The notes under the pieces: model-generated
The model's database searches: none
What the model was told of the DNA's origin: nothing
The model's input: only the letters and a program-made list of their open reading frames with translations
Shown here: positions 16,522 to 25,749 of the stretch, one piece after another
Layout: the number at the start of each line of letters is the position of its first letter
How positions within the stretch are numbered: position 1 is the first letter of the stretch
Made by a program: the position numbers and the translations under genes
From: Streptomyces amritsarensis
GTDB taxonomy: Bacteria > Actinomycetota > Actinomycetes > Streptomycetales > Streptomycetaceae
Reading direction: 5' to 3'
Length of the DNA: 64,000 nucleotides
Assembly: GCF_001953875.1 (NCBI RefSeq)
Contig: NZ_MQUR01000018.1
Span: 31,648-95,647, forward strand

Positions 16522-16725
16522 CTAGGCCGGGGTGACGTTCTCCGCCTGCGGGCCCTTCGGACCCTGCGTGACGTCGAAGTTCACCGTCTGGTTCTCCTCG
16601 AGGGAGCGGAAGCCAGAGGCGTTGATCGCGGAGTAGTGGACGAAGACATCCGGGCCGCCGCCGTCCTGGGCGATGAAGCCGAAGCCCTTTTCAGCGTTGA
16701 ACCACTTCACGGTTCCGGTAGCCAT
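16522..16725 (-). CDS. cspA: Cold-shock protein
   Basis: A 67-aa cold-shock domain protein. The RNA-binding motifs are present: RNP1 KGFGFIAQ and RNP2 VFVHYSAI. The opening [16 protein letters not shown] is the standard actinomycete Csp start. It binds single-stranded RNA/DNA and acts as an RNA chaperone. The ATG at 16725 has an AGGAGG ribosome site. The leader upstream (16726-16860) is AT-richer than its surroundings, as expected for Csp mRNAs with long structured leaders. Streptomyces carry several paralogues, so the exact letter of the symbol is uncertain. Confidence 0.93.
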   Translation of the reverse strand: MATGTVKWFNAEKGFGFIAQDGGGPDVFVHYSAINASGFRSLEENQTVNFDVTQGPKGPQAENVTPA

Positions 16726-16953
16726 GAGCCCTCCTATGGGCCAAAGGGTCGCCCTGCTCCAGAACCTGCTAAGAAGTCTGAAAACTACAAAAGCCTGCGG
16801 GTCACATTCTCCGCAGGCCTCGTACTGCAAGGGAAACCAAACTGCAACTTGCGTCGAGCCTAGCACGCACCATGCGGCCGAGACCAGAGGGAAAGATCAC
16901 GTCACCCGGACGTTTGAGACCCGCCTCAAGGCTGACGCAGACCGTGGGACTAG

Positions 16954-17826
<873 letters not shown>

Positions 17827-18032
17827 CCGGGTTTACCGCCAGGTAGATCCAAAACGCCCGGCAGGTGAATGCCCGGTTTCCCGGCAATTCCCGCCCTTTC
17901 CGCATTCCTCCGCCGGTCGGGGGAAATGCAAAAGGGTGACGGCCGCACCCTCCCCCCGCCCGCAACCCCCTAGGCTGCTGCTCGGCCGGGTGCCACAAGG
18001 CGCCCGGGACCACGGGGAATTGGGGGGACGCG

Positions 18033-19814
18033 ATGCATCCGCTGGAAGCCGGTGAGCCGCGGACCATCGGCGCGTACCGGTTGCTCGGCCGGCTCGGCGC
18101 GGGTGGCATGGGCCGGGTGTACCTGGGACGCAGTGCGGGCGGCCGGACCGTCGCCGTCAAGATCGTGCACCCGCACTTCGCCTCCGACGAGGAGTTCCGG
18201 GCCCGGTTCCGCCGCGAGGTCGAGGCGGCCCGGCGGGTCGGCGGCGAGTGGACCGCGCCGGTGCTGGACGCGGACCCCGAGGCCCCGGTCCCGTGGGTGG
18301 CCACCGGATACGTGGCGGGGCCCTCCCTGGCCCGCGCGCTCGCCGCGCACGGGCCGCTCCCCGAACCCTCGGTACGGGCCGTCGGCGCGGGCCTGGCGCG
18401 CGCCCTGGTGGCCGTGCACGGGCTCGGGCTCGTCCACCGGGACGTGAAACCGTCGAACGTGATGCTCGCCCTCGACGGGCCCCGGCTGATCGACTTCGGG
18501 ATCGCGCGGGCCATGGACGGCACCGCCTCGCTCACCTCCACCGGGGTCTCCGTCGGCTCGCCCGGCTACATGTCCCCCGAGCAGATCCTCGGCAAGGGGA
18601 TCACCGGGGCGGCCGACGTGTTCTCCCTCGGCGCGGTGCTGGCCTTCGCGGCGACCGGCAGGCCGCCCTTCACCGGGGACAACTCCGCCACCCTCCTCTA
18701 CAAGGTGGTGCACGAACCGCCCGAGCTCGGCGACCTCCCCGCAGGGGACCTGCGCGACCTGATCGAGGCCTGCCTCGCGAAGGCGGCCGCCGACCGGCCC
18801 GCGCCCGAGGCGGTCGCCGCCGCCCTGGCGGGGGCGCTCGGCGCCCCCGGCTGGCTCCCGGCACCCCTGGTGGAGGAGGCCAGCCGGGCCGCGGTGGCCC
18901 TCCTCGACCTCGACGCCGATTCCCCCGAGGGTGCCGCGGCAGGCGGACCGGCTCCGGCCGGCGCCGGGGCCGGGGCCGCGCCGGAGGCCGCGTCCGGCCC
19001 GGTCCCCTTCGCCGCGGGGTCGTACGCCCCCGCCAGCGGCGGCTTCGGGGCGCCGGACCCCTCGTACGGGAGCCGGGGCGCGGGCTTCCCATACGCCGCC
19101 CCGGCCGCGGGCCCGTACGCCAGCCCCACCGAGACCGCCGGCGCAGGCCCGGCGGGCGCCGCGGGCGCCGCGGCCGGGGCGGTGCCGCAGCCGCGGTCCG
19201 AGCCCGGCGGGCCGCAGGTCAGCCTCAGGGCCGCGGGGCGCCGGTTCAGCTGCACCGTCGTGCTGGCCGCGGCGGCCGTCCTGGCGGTGCTGTCCGGCGG
19301 GGTCTACTTCCTGGACCTGCTGCCGGGGCAGGGCGGCGACCGGCAGCGGGACCTGGCCGACGCCGGCGCGCGGCCCTCGGCCTCCTCGCCCGCCCCGGGC
19401 GCCTCGGCCCCGGCGCCGGTCGCGAGCTCCGCCTCGCCTGCGCCCGGGACCCGTACCGACGTCCCCAAGGAGCTCATCGGCACGTGGAAGGGCACGGTCA
19501 CCACCGCCCGCCTCGGCCTGTCGTCGGAGTTCGAGATCACCATCAAGGGCGGCAAGGTCGGCGAGGTCGTCGCCCGGGACAAGTCGGTCCTCGCCGTCCT
19601 CGGCACCGACTGCAGCGGCGACTGGAAGCTCTCCTCGGCCACCGACCGCTCGCTGGTCCTGGACACCTCGGCCGGCCCCAACCCGGCCCCCGGGGTCTGC
19701 TCCAACGGCTCCGCCGACGAGCGGTTCACCCTCAACGCGGACGGGACGCTGCACTACAAGTCGGGCGACACCCCGGCAGGGAACCCCGAGGGAGATCTCA
19801 GGCGCAGCCCCTGA
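18033..19814 (+). CDS. Transmembrane serine/threonine protein kinase
   Basis: A 593-aa Hanks-type kinase. The cytoplasmic kinase domain (about 13-270) has the glycine loop GAGGMG (22-27), catalytic Lys43, HRDVKPSN (135-142), DFG (154-156) and SPE (181-183). A Gly/Ala/Pro-rich linker of about 130 residues leads to one membrane helix (about 406-427). The extracellular part has two cysteines and a motif ELIGTWKGTVTTARLGLSSE that recurs in Streptomyces kinases and may be a sensor. There are no PASTA repeats, so it is not PknB. The signal it detects is unknown. A TAGGCT -10-like box lies at 17971, but no -35 box could be paired with it. Confidence 0.92.
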   Translation: MHPLEAGEPRTIGAYRLLGRLGAGGMGRVYLGRSAGGRTVAVKIVHPHFASDEEFRARFRREVEAARRVGGEWTAPVLDADPEAPVPWVATGYVAGPSLARALAAHGPLPEPSVRAVGAGLARALVAVHGLGLVHRDVKPSNVMLALDGPRLIDFGIARAMDGTASLTSTGVSVGSPGYMSPEQILGKGITGAADVFSLGAVLAFAATGRPPFTGDNSATLLYKVVHEPPELGDLPAGDLRDLIEACLAKAAADRPAPEAVAAALAGALGAPGWLPAPLVEEASRAAVALLDLDADSPEGAAAGGPAPAGAGAGAAPEAASGPVPFAAGSYAPASGGFGAPDPSYGSRGAGFPYAAPAAGPYASPTETAGAGPAGAAGAAAGAVPQPRSEPGGPQVSLRAAGRRFSCTVVLAAAAVLAVLSGGVYFLDLLPGQGGDRQRDLADAGARPSASSPAPGASAPAPVASSASPAPGTRTDVPKELIGTWKGTVTTARLGLSSEFEITIKGGKVGEVVARDKSVLAVLGTDCSGDWKLSSATDRSLVLDTSAGPNPAPGVCSNGSADERFTLNADGTLHYKSGDTPAGNPEGDLRRSP

Positions 19815-19891
19815 AACCCGCCGCCGACCCCTGGCGTAGGCTGGCTCGGTCCGGACCTTGACACAGACACACCGCCGAAAGGTGACTCCCG

Positions 19892-21091
19892 GTGACCGAC
19901 CAGGCCGTTCTCCAGTCTGTCCTCGACCGCGCCGCCGCGGGGGGCCGGATCACCAAGGAAGAGGCGCTCGACCTCTACCGCCACGCGCCGCTGCACGCGC
20001 TGGGGCAGGCGGCCGACGCGGTGCGCCGCCGCCGCTACGCCGGCACCGAGCACATCGCGACGTACATCATCGAGCGGAACATCAACTACACGAACGTGTG
20101 CGTCACGGCGTGCAAGTTCTGCGCCTTCTACGCCGCCCCCAAGGACACCAAGAAGGGCTGGTCCCGCGACCTCGACGACATCCTGCGCCGCTGCGCGGAG
20201 ACCGTCGAGCTGGGCGGCACGCAGATCATGTTCCAGGGCGGGCACCACCCGGACTACGGCGTCGAGTACTACGAGCACCACTTCGCGGCCATCAAGCAGG
20301 CGTTCCCGCAGCTGGTCATCCACTCCCTCGGCGCGTCCGAGGTCGAGCACATGGCCCGCATCTCGGGCGTCTCGGCGGAGGAGGCCATCAAGCGCATCCA
20401 CGCGGCCGGCCTCGACTCCTTCGCAGGCGCCGGCGCCGAGCTGCTGCCGGCCCGCCCGCGCAAGGCGATCGCCCCGCTCAAGGAGTCCGGCGAGCGCTGG
20501 CTGGAGATCATGGAGATCGCCCACAAGCTGGGGGTGGAGTCCACCTCGACCATGCTGATGGGCACCGGCGAGACCAACGCCGAGCGCATCGAGCACATCG
20601 CGATGATCCGGGACACGCAGGACCGCACGGGCGGCTTCCGCGCCTTCATCCCGTACACCTACCAGCCCGAGAACAACCACCTCAAGGGCCGGACCCAGGC
20701 GACGATCTTCGAGTACCTGCGCATGATCGCGGTCGCGCGCCTGTTCCTCGACAACATCGCCCACATCCAGGGCTCCTGGCTGACCGTCGGCAAGGAGGCG
20801 GGCCAGCTCTCGCTGCACTACGGCGCGGACGACCTCGGCTCGATCATGCTGGAGGAGAACGTCGTCTCCTCCGCCGGCGCCAAGCACCGCTCCAACCGCC
20901 AGGAGATCATCGACCTGATCCGCAAGGCGGGCCGCACCCCGGCGCAGCGCGCGACGACGTACGAGCACCTGCTGGTCCACGACGACCCGGCGAACGACCC
21001 GGCCGACGACCGCGTGGTCTCGCACATCTCCTCCACCGCGATCGAGGGCGGCACCGCGCACCCCGAGCTGAAGCTCATCTCCGCGAACTGA
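19892..21091 (+). CDS. mqnC: Cyclic dehypoxanthinyl futalosine synthase MqnC (radical SAM)
   Basis: A 399-aa radical-SAM enzyme. The 4Fe-4S ligands are C70-x3-C74-x2-C77 in NVCVTACKFCAFY. Other conserved parts are GGTQIMFQGGHHPDYG, HSLGASEVEHMAR, GLDSFAGAGAELL and MLMGTGETNAERIEH. MqnC cyclises dehypoxanthine futalosine in the menaquinone pathway. The start is GTG with a GAAAGG ribosome site. A TAGGCT -10-like box at 19837, just after the kinase stop, suggests its own promoter. The following small gene is only 19 bp downstream and is probably co-transcribed. Confidence 0.95.
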   Translation: MTDQAVLQSVLDRAAAGGRITKEEALDLYRHAPLHALGQAADAVRRRRYAGTEHIATYIIERNINYTNVCVTACKFCAFYAAPKDTKKGWSRDLDDILRRCAETVELGGTQIMFQGGHHPDYGVEYYEHHFAAIKQAFPQLVIHSLGASEVEHMARISGVSAEEAIKRIHAAGLDSFAGAGAELLPARPRKAIAPLKESGERWLEIMEIAHKLGVESTSTMLMGTGETNAERIEHIAMIRDTQDRTGGFRAFIPYTYQPENNHLKGRTQATIFEYLRMIAVARLFLDNIAHIQGSWLTVGKEAGQLSLHYGADDLGSIMLEENVVSSAGAKHRSNRQEIIDLIRKAGRTPAQRATTYEHLLVHDDPANDPADDRVVSHISSTAIEGGTAHPELKLISAN

Positions 21092-21110
21092 CGCGCCCGA
21101 CACGATCACG

Positions 21111-21755
21111 ATGCTGACGCTGCACGCCGCCGAACTCCTTGTGACCGGACCGGGGTCCGCGCCGCTGGCGGGCGGTGCGGTCCTCGTCGAAGGGGACCGG
21201 ATCGCCCGTGTGGGCACGTACGAGGACCTCGGCTCGGCGCATTCGCACGCCCGGGTGCGCCGCTGGCCCGGGGTGCTCACGCCGGGGCTGCTGGTGCGCG
21301 GGGCGGACGAGCTGCTGGAGCGGACGTACTACCCGGACGACCCGTACGAGGTCACGGAGCTCGGCGCGGACCCGATCACCGGCGGGGAGGCGCTGGAGGC
21401 CCTGAAGCTGACGGAGTCGCGGTGGGGCAACAGCGCCCGGCGCGGCACGCAGCGGCTGCTGGCCCGCGGGGTGGTGGCGGTGTGCGGCCGCTTCACGGTC
21501 GCGGCGGTGCGTACGGCGGTGTCCCGCTCGGGGCTGGCGATCCTGCCGCCGGCGCCCTACGAGGGGCGGCCCGACCTGGATCCCTTCGCGGGCCGGGAGT
21601 CGGCTGCGGAGGCCTTCCACGGGGTGCTGGAGCCGGGCGCGGCGGCGCGTTTCGCGGTGTTCGCGGTGGCGGACGAGGCCGAGTTGCTGACGCGGGGCGC
21701 CACCGCGTGCGTGGCCACCGTCATCGGGGGACGGCTGCTGCACCGGCGGCGCTGA
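21111..21755 (+). CDS. Imidazolonepropionase/amidohydrolase N-domain-like protein
   Basis: A 214-aa protein whose first 60 residues (LLVTGPGSAPLAGGAVLVEGDRIARVGTYEDL) look like the beta-sandwich start of amidohydrolases, and GVLTPGLL resembles the segment leading into their metal site. The usual HxH metal motif is not present (VRGAD follows instead) and the protein is half the length of the enzymes, so it is probably not a hydrolase. It lies 19 bp after mqnC in the same direction, a placement I recall as common in Streptomyces, so a role beside menaquinone synthesis is possible but unproven. Its 3' end overlaps the convergent LuxR gene by 35 bp. Confidence 0.75.
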   Translation: MLTLHAAELLVTGPGSAPLAGGAVLVEGDRIARVGTYEDLGSAHSHARVRRWPGVLTPGLLVRGADELLERTYYPDDPYEVTELGADPITGGEALEALKLTESRWGNSARRGTQRLLARGVVAVCGRFTVAAVRTAVSRSGLAILPPAPYEGRPDLDPFAGRESAAEAFHGVLEPGAAARFAVFAVADEAELLTRGATACVATVIGGRLLHRRR

Positions 21756-22224
21756 GCCCGCCGTCGCTCCCGCCGGGCCTGCTCCCGCCGGGCTCGCTCT
21801 CGGCCGCCGCGCTCTCGCCGGGCCTGCTCCCCGCCGCCGTGCTCCCGGCCGCCGCGCTCCCGCCGGGCTCGCTCTCGCCGGGTCGGCCTCCGTCGAGGGC
21901 ATCCTCGCCGGGCCCGGCGTCGGCGGGCCGGCTGCCCTCCCGGGCGAGGGCGGCCAGCAGGCAGGCCTGGAGGCGGCTGATCCCGCCGAGCTTGGCCCGT
22001 ATGTTCACGACGTGGAACTTGACCGTGCTGACGGACAGTTGGAGTTCCCCGGCGAGTTCCCGGTTGGAGGCGCCGGTGGCCAGGCACAGGAACACCGCGG
22101 ACTCCTGCTCGGTCAGCAGGGCTTCCCACGGCTGCGCCTCGTCCTGCGCCGGCGGCCCGTCCGGCTCCTCGTACGAGGGGAACCACGCAGGGACGCTGAA
22201 GCTGACGACGCGCACGGTTCCCAC
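21721..22224 (-). CDS. LuxR-family regulator with repetitive acidic/Gly-Ser tail
   Basis: A 167-aa protein with a LuxR/NarL helix-turn-helix at about 37-95 (LLTEQESAVFLCLATGASNRELAGELQLS, then VKFHVVNIRAKLGG). There is no receiver domain. The last 65 residues are a low-complexity tail built from GESEPGGS and AAGS units. The tail coding sequence is a set of imperfect 12-18 bp tandem units and reaches into the convergent gene's end. The target genes are unknown. The N-terminus (VVSFSVPAWFPSYEEPDGP) is not recognised. Confidence 0.8.
   Translation of the reverse strand: MGTVRVVSFSVPAWFPSYEEPDGPPAQDEAQPWEALLTEQESAVFLCLATGASNRELAGELQLSVSTVKFHVVNIRAKLGGISRLQACLLAALAREGSRPADAGPGEDALDGGRPGESEPGGSAAAGSTAAGSRPGESAAAESEPGGSRPGGSDGGLSAAGAAAVPR
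21763..21890. repeat. Imperfect tandem repeats CTCCCGCCGGG/CTCTCGCCGGG
   Basis: Units resembling GCTCCCGCCGGGC, GCTCTCGCCGGG and GCTCCCGGCCGCC recur about ten times. On the minus strand they encode the Gly-Ser-Glu-Ala tail of the LuxR-family regulator. The unit length is mostly a multiple of three, so expansion would keep the frame. Confidence 0.65.
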
Positions 22225-22269
22225 TCCTCGATGCCCCCCGGTCGGCCCCTTACGGAGGCCGGCCTTTCC

Positions 22270-23175
22270 CTAGAGGACGGGCGGACCGGACAGGTAGGTT
22301 CCATTCGCGTCGAAGGGCCAGGCGTTCGACTTGCATCCCCCAAGGCCCTTGATCTGCTGCATCATCGCCGGGGCGGGCTTGCCGGGGCCCGGGCAGCCCT
22401 CGTGGCCGCGGCCGATCTCGTGCCCGACCTCGTGGTTGACGATCAGTGCCCGGTACTCCTCCACCGAGCCGCTGAACTGGGGCGAACCCTCCTTCCAGCG
22501 CTTGAGGTTGACCACCACGACATGGCCGACCCGGCAGTTGGTCTCGCCGATGAGCTCCGGGGTGACCACGTCGCACAGGAGGTCGGTGGTCTTCGGCGTC
22601 GCGATCTTGACGGTGAAGTCCACCGGCTGCCCCGCCCCGACGAGTTGGAAGCCGTAACGCGGGTCCCTGGTCCAGCCGCGCGGGTCCCCGAGGATCGCCT
22701 CGACGGAGCGGGCGGCGGCCTCCGGGTCTATCCCGCTGCCCTCCTCCACCTCCAGCCGCCAGCGCCGCGTCGTCCCCTTGCCCTGAGCGCTGCCGGAAGC
22801 GGACGACCCGGTGAAGGTGCCCGGCTTGCCGGGGGTCGCGGGGGCACCGGTGGACGGTGAGGGCGAGGGAGCCTGCGGCGAGGGTGCGGCGGGGGACGGC
22901 GCGGCCTCGGGGGACTTCGCCCCGCCCTGCGGGAGGGGGTTCCCGGCGGCGTCGGTGCCTTCCCCGTCCGGTGCGTCGGCCTGTGCGGCGGTGCGGCCCT
23001 TGGCGGCCGTGGTGGTCTCGTCCTCGGGCAGCAGCGCGTAGGCGGTCGCCGATACGGCGACCAGCGCCGCGGAACCGAGGAGGATCGTGCGCCGCAGCCG
23101 CCTGCGCCGCTCGGCCCGGCGCCTGGCGCGCGGGCCGTCACGGCGGGAGCGACCGGTGGAATGGCCTGCCGGCAT
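22270..23175 (-). CDS. DUF3152 membrane-anchored putative zinc metalloprotease
   Basis: A 301-aa protein. A basic N-terminus (ARRRAERRRRLRRT) precedes one membrane helix (ILLGSAALVAVSATAYALL). A Pro/Ala/Ser-rich linker follows, then a C-terminal domain with the motif HEVGHEIGRGH, a HExxHxxGxxH-type metzincin zinc site. Two cysteine pairs (DLLCD/NCRVG and EGCPG/GGCKS) may be disulfides. DUF3152 proteins are actinobacterial, and their substrates are not known. The start is taken at ATG 23175, with AGGAAG upstream; the longer frame (to 23274) has no ribosome site. Confidence 0.88.
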   Translation of the reverse strand: MPAGHSTGRSRRDGPRARRRAERRRRLRRTILLGSAALVAVSATAYALLPEDETTTAAKGRTAAQADAPDGEGTDAAGNPLPQGGAKSPEAAPSPAAPSPQAPSPSPSTGAPATPGKPGTFTGSSASGSAQGKGTTRRWRLEVEEGSGIDPEAAARSVEAILGDPRGWTRDPRYGFQLVGAGQPVDFTVKIATPKTTDLLCDVVTPELIGETNCRVGHVVVVNLKRWKEGSPQFSGSVEEYRALIVNHEVGHEIGRGHEGCPGPGKPAPAMMQQIKGLGGCKSNAWPFDANGTYLSGPPVL

Positions 23176-23440
23176 CGTGAAGCTTCCTGTTCGCGGCGGC
23201 CACTGCCGGACCCGCCCACGGTTGTGGTCTCGATCCGGTGGGTGACCCTCACCGGGCCGCACGCTGGCAGTCAACGCGTATGCGGCGTAGCAGCGTAACT
23301 GTCCTTCGGAACAGTTCTACGGTCGGGTACGGACCCGCCACGGCGCGGTACGGCGGAGCCCGCGCCGCCGGGGCCCCTGCGGCCTGAGAGGATGGGGCCG
23401 TACCCGCCGATCCGCATCGCAACACGAGGGGCGAACGCCA

Positions 23441-24133
23441 GTGACAAGGGCCTCCCTGGACAAGCAGCCGCATGAAGTCGCCTCCATGTTCGACAGGGTC
23501 GCGGCGAACTACGACCTGACCAACGACGTCCTCTCCCTCGGCCAGGACCGGGTGTGGCGCAAGGAGGTCGCCAAGGCGGTCGACGCGCGCCCCGGGCAGA
23601 AGGTCCTCGATCTGGCCGCCGGTACGGCGACCTCCTCGCTGCCCTTCGCGGCGACCGGCGCGTACGTCGTCCCCTGCGACTTCTCCCTGGGCATGCTCAT
23701 GGAGGGCAAGAGGCGGAACTCCTGGCTTCCGCTGACCGCCGGCGACGCGACGAAGCTGCCGTTCAAGGACGACGTCTTCGACACCGTGACGATCTCCTTC
23801 GGTCTGCGCAACGTCCAGGACACCGACGCGGCGCTGCGCGAGCTGTACCGGGTGACCAAGCCCGGCGGGCAGGTCGTGATCTGCGAGTTCTCGCAGCCCA
23901 CCTGGGCGCCGTTGCGGACGGTCTACACCGAATACCTGATGCGCGCGCTGCCGCCCGTCGCCCGCGCGGTGTCCTCCAACCCCGACGCGTACGTGTACCT
24001 CGCCGAGTCCATCCGCGCATGGCCCGACCAGCCGGCGCTGGCCGGCCTGCTGCAGAAGGCCGGCTGGTCCAAGGTCGCCTGGCGCAACCTCAGCGGCGGC
24101 ATCGTCGCCCTGCACAGAGGCACCAAGGCCTGA
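23441..24133 (+). CDS. menG: Demethylmenaquinone methyltransferase
   Basis: A 230-aa SAM-dependent methyltransferase of the UbiE/MenG family. It starts with [22 protein letters not shown] and has SAM motif [10 protein letters not shown] (55-63), [25 protein letters not shown], and [17 protein letters not shown]. It methylates demethylmenaquinone to menaquinone, the last ring step of the pathway. The start is GTG 23441 with AGGGGCG upstream. The glutaminase gene starts 4 nt after its stop and is likely co-transcribed. In this organism it would serve only menaquinone, since no ubiquinone is made. Confidence 0.93.
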   Translation: MTRASLDKQPHEVASMFDRVAANYDLTNDVLSLGQDRVWRKEVAKAVDARPGQKVLDLAAGTATSSLPFAATGAYVVPCDFSLGMLMEGKRRNSWLPLTAGDATKLPFKDDVFDTVTISFGLRNVQDTDAALRELYRVTKPGGQVVICEFSQPTWAPLRTVYTEYLMRALPPVARAVSSNPDAYVYLAESIRAWPDQPALAGLLQKAGWSKVAWRNLSGGIVALHRGTKA

Positions 24134-24137
24134 CGCC

Positions 24138-25082
24138 GTGCCCGACGCCCTGTCCCCCGACTCCGGGTCCCTGGACTACAAGCCCCTGCTGGAGCGGATC
24201 GCCGCCGACGTCGCGCCGCTGCTGGGCAGGGGCACGCCCGCCGAGTACATCCCGGCGCTCGCCGCGGTGGACCCGCGGCAGTTCGGTATGGCCGTCGCCG
24301 ATCTCGACGGCAACGTCTTCGGGGTCGGGGACTGGCAGGTGCCTTTCTCCGCCCAGTCGATCACCAAGGTCTTCGCGCTCGCCCTGGCCCTGGCCGAGGG
24401 CGGCGACAGCCTGTGGGAGCGGGTCGGCCGGGAGCCCTCGGGCAACCCGTTCAACTCGCTCGTACAGCTGGAGTACGAAAACGGCATCCCGCGCAATCCG
24501 TTCATCAACGCGGGCGCCCTCGTGGTCACCGACCGGCTCCAGACGCTGACGGGCGACGCGAGCAGCGAGGTGCTGGAGTTCCTGCGGCAGGAGAGCCAGA
24601 ACCCGGACATAGGCTTCGACGCCGAGGTCGCCGCCTCCGAGCAGGGCCACGGCGACCGCAACGCGGCCCTCGCGCACTTCATGGCCTCGTACGGGAACAT
24701 CGACAACCCGGTGCCCGCTCTGCTGGAGCACTACTTCTGGCAGTGCTCCATCGAGATGAGCTGCGCGGACCTGGCCCGCGCCGGGCGGTTCCTGGCCCGG
24801 CACGGGCTGCGCGCGGACGGCTCGCGGCTGCTGACGCGCAGCGAGGCCAAGCAGGTCAACGCGGTGATGATGACCTGCGGGACGTACGACGCGGCGGGCG
24901 AGTTCGCCTACCGTGTCGGGCTGCCCGGCAAGAGCGGGGTGGGCGGCGGGATCGTCGCCGTCGTCCCCGGGCAGTGCACCCTCGCCGTGTGGAGCCCCGG
25001 ACTGGACGCCCGGGGCAACTCGGTCGCGGGCGTCGCCGCGCTGGACCGCTTCACGACCCTGACGGGCCTGTCCGTCTTCTGA
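24138..25082 (+). CDS. glsA: Glutaminase A
   Basis: A 314-aa serine-dependent glutaminase. The catalytic S74-x2-K77 motif is in FSAQSITKVFALALAL, and the conserved segments ENGIPRNPFINAGALV, NAALAHFMASYGNI and GLPGKSGVGGGIVAVVPG are present. It hydrolyses L-glutamine to glutamate and ammonia. The GTG start is 4 nt after the menG stop, suggesting a two-gene operon, although no functional link to menaquinone is obvious. A GC-rich imperfect inverted repeat (about 25084-25125) lies between it and the convergent acetyltransferase gene. Confidence 0.94.
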   Translation: MPDALSPDSGSLDYKPLLERIAADVAPLLGRGTPAEYIPALAAVDPRQFGMAVADLDGNVFGVGDWQVPFSAQSITKVFALALALAEGGDSLWERVGREPSGNPFNSLVQLEYENGIPRNPFINAGALVVTDRLQTLTGDASSEVLEFLRQESQNPDIGFDAEVAASEQGHGDRNAALAHFMASYGNIDNPVPALLEHYFWQCSIEMSCADLARAGRFLARHGLRADGSRLLTRSEAKQVNAVMMTCGTYDAAGEFAYRVGLPGKSGVGGGIVAVVPGQCTLAVWSPGLDARGNSVAGVAALDRFTTLTGLSVF

Positions 25083-25109
25083 CGCCCCGGTCCGCCGCCG
25101 CCGGGACGC

Positions 25110-25652
25110 TCACCGGGGCGGCGGCAGGTCCCGCAGGTCCAGGGCGTAGCGGCGGGCCGGGTTCCCGCCCGGCGTGGTGAACTCCTCGGCCAGGGTCATG
25201 CCGAGCCGCTCCGCCACCGCCACGGAGCGGGCGTTGTCGGCGTGGATCATCGCCACCACCCGCTCGATCCCGGCTTCGCGGACCCGCTCCAGGGTGGCCA
25301 GCGCCGCGGCGTACGCGTAGCCGCGGCCCCAGGCCGCCCGCCCGAGCCGCCAGCCGATCTCGATCTCACCGACCGGCCCCCACGCCTTGTCCGCCGGCCA
25401 GGGCTGCGCTCCGGTGAAGCCGATCACCTCGCCGTCGCCGTCCAGCAGCGTCCACAGGCACAGGCCGAGCTGCGCGTCGTGCATGCGCTGGCGCGCGGTG
25501 AACTCCTCGTACTCCGAGAGCTCGGCGGGACCGCCGAGGAACTCCATCACATCGGCGTCGTTGAAGACGCGGTGCCAGCTGTGGGCGTCCTCATCGGTGG
25601 GCACGCGCAGCCCTACCGCCGGGAGCGGGGGCCGGGTCGGCGAAGTCGTCAT
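25110..25652 (-). CDS. GNAT-family N-acetyltransferase
   Basis: A 180-aa RimJ/RimL-type GNAT protein. The core VGEIEIGWRLGRAAWGRGYAYAA includes the acetyl-CoA loop (RxxxGRGYA), and ARSVAVAERLGMTLAEEF is the usual C-terminal signature. The substrate is not predictable. I chose ATG 25652; an in-frame extension to 25820 would run into the divergent reductase gene and has no ribosome site. It is divergent from the geranylgeranyl-reductase-family gene across 97 bp and convergent with glsA. Confidence 0.88.
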   Translation of the reverse strand: MTTSPTRPPLPAVGLRVPTDEDAHSWHRVFNDADVMEFLGGPAELSEYEEFTARQRMHDAQLGLCLWTLLDGDGEVIGFTGAQPWPADKAWGPVGEIEIGWRLGRAAWGRGYAYAAALATLERVREAGIERVVAMIHADNARSVAVAERLGMTLAEEFTTPGGNPARRYALDLRDLPPPR

Positions 25653-25749
25653 CGGGGCAGCCCTTCGGATCGCGATCTCTCTCGCTGCATAGACTGCACA
25701 TGTCCGGTGCCGCCTGGCACCCTTTATCGAGCCTTCGGGAGACCCCGCA

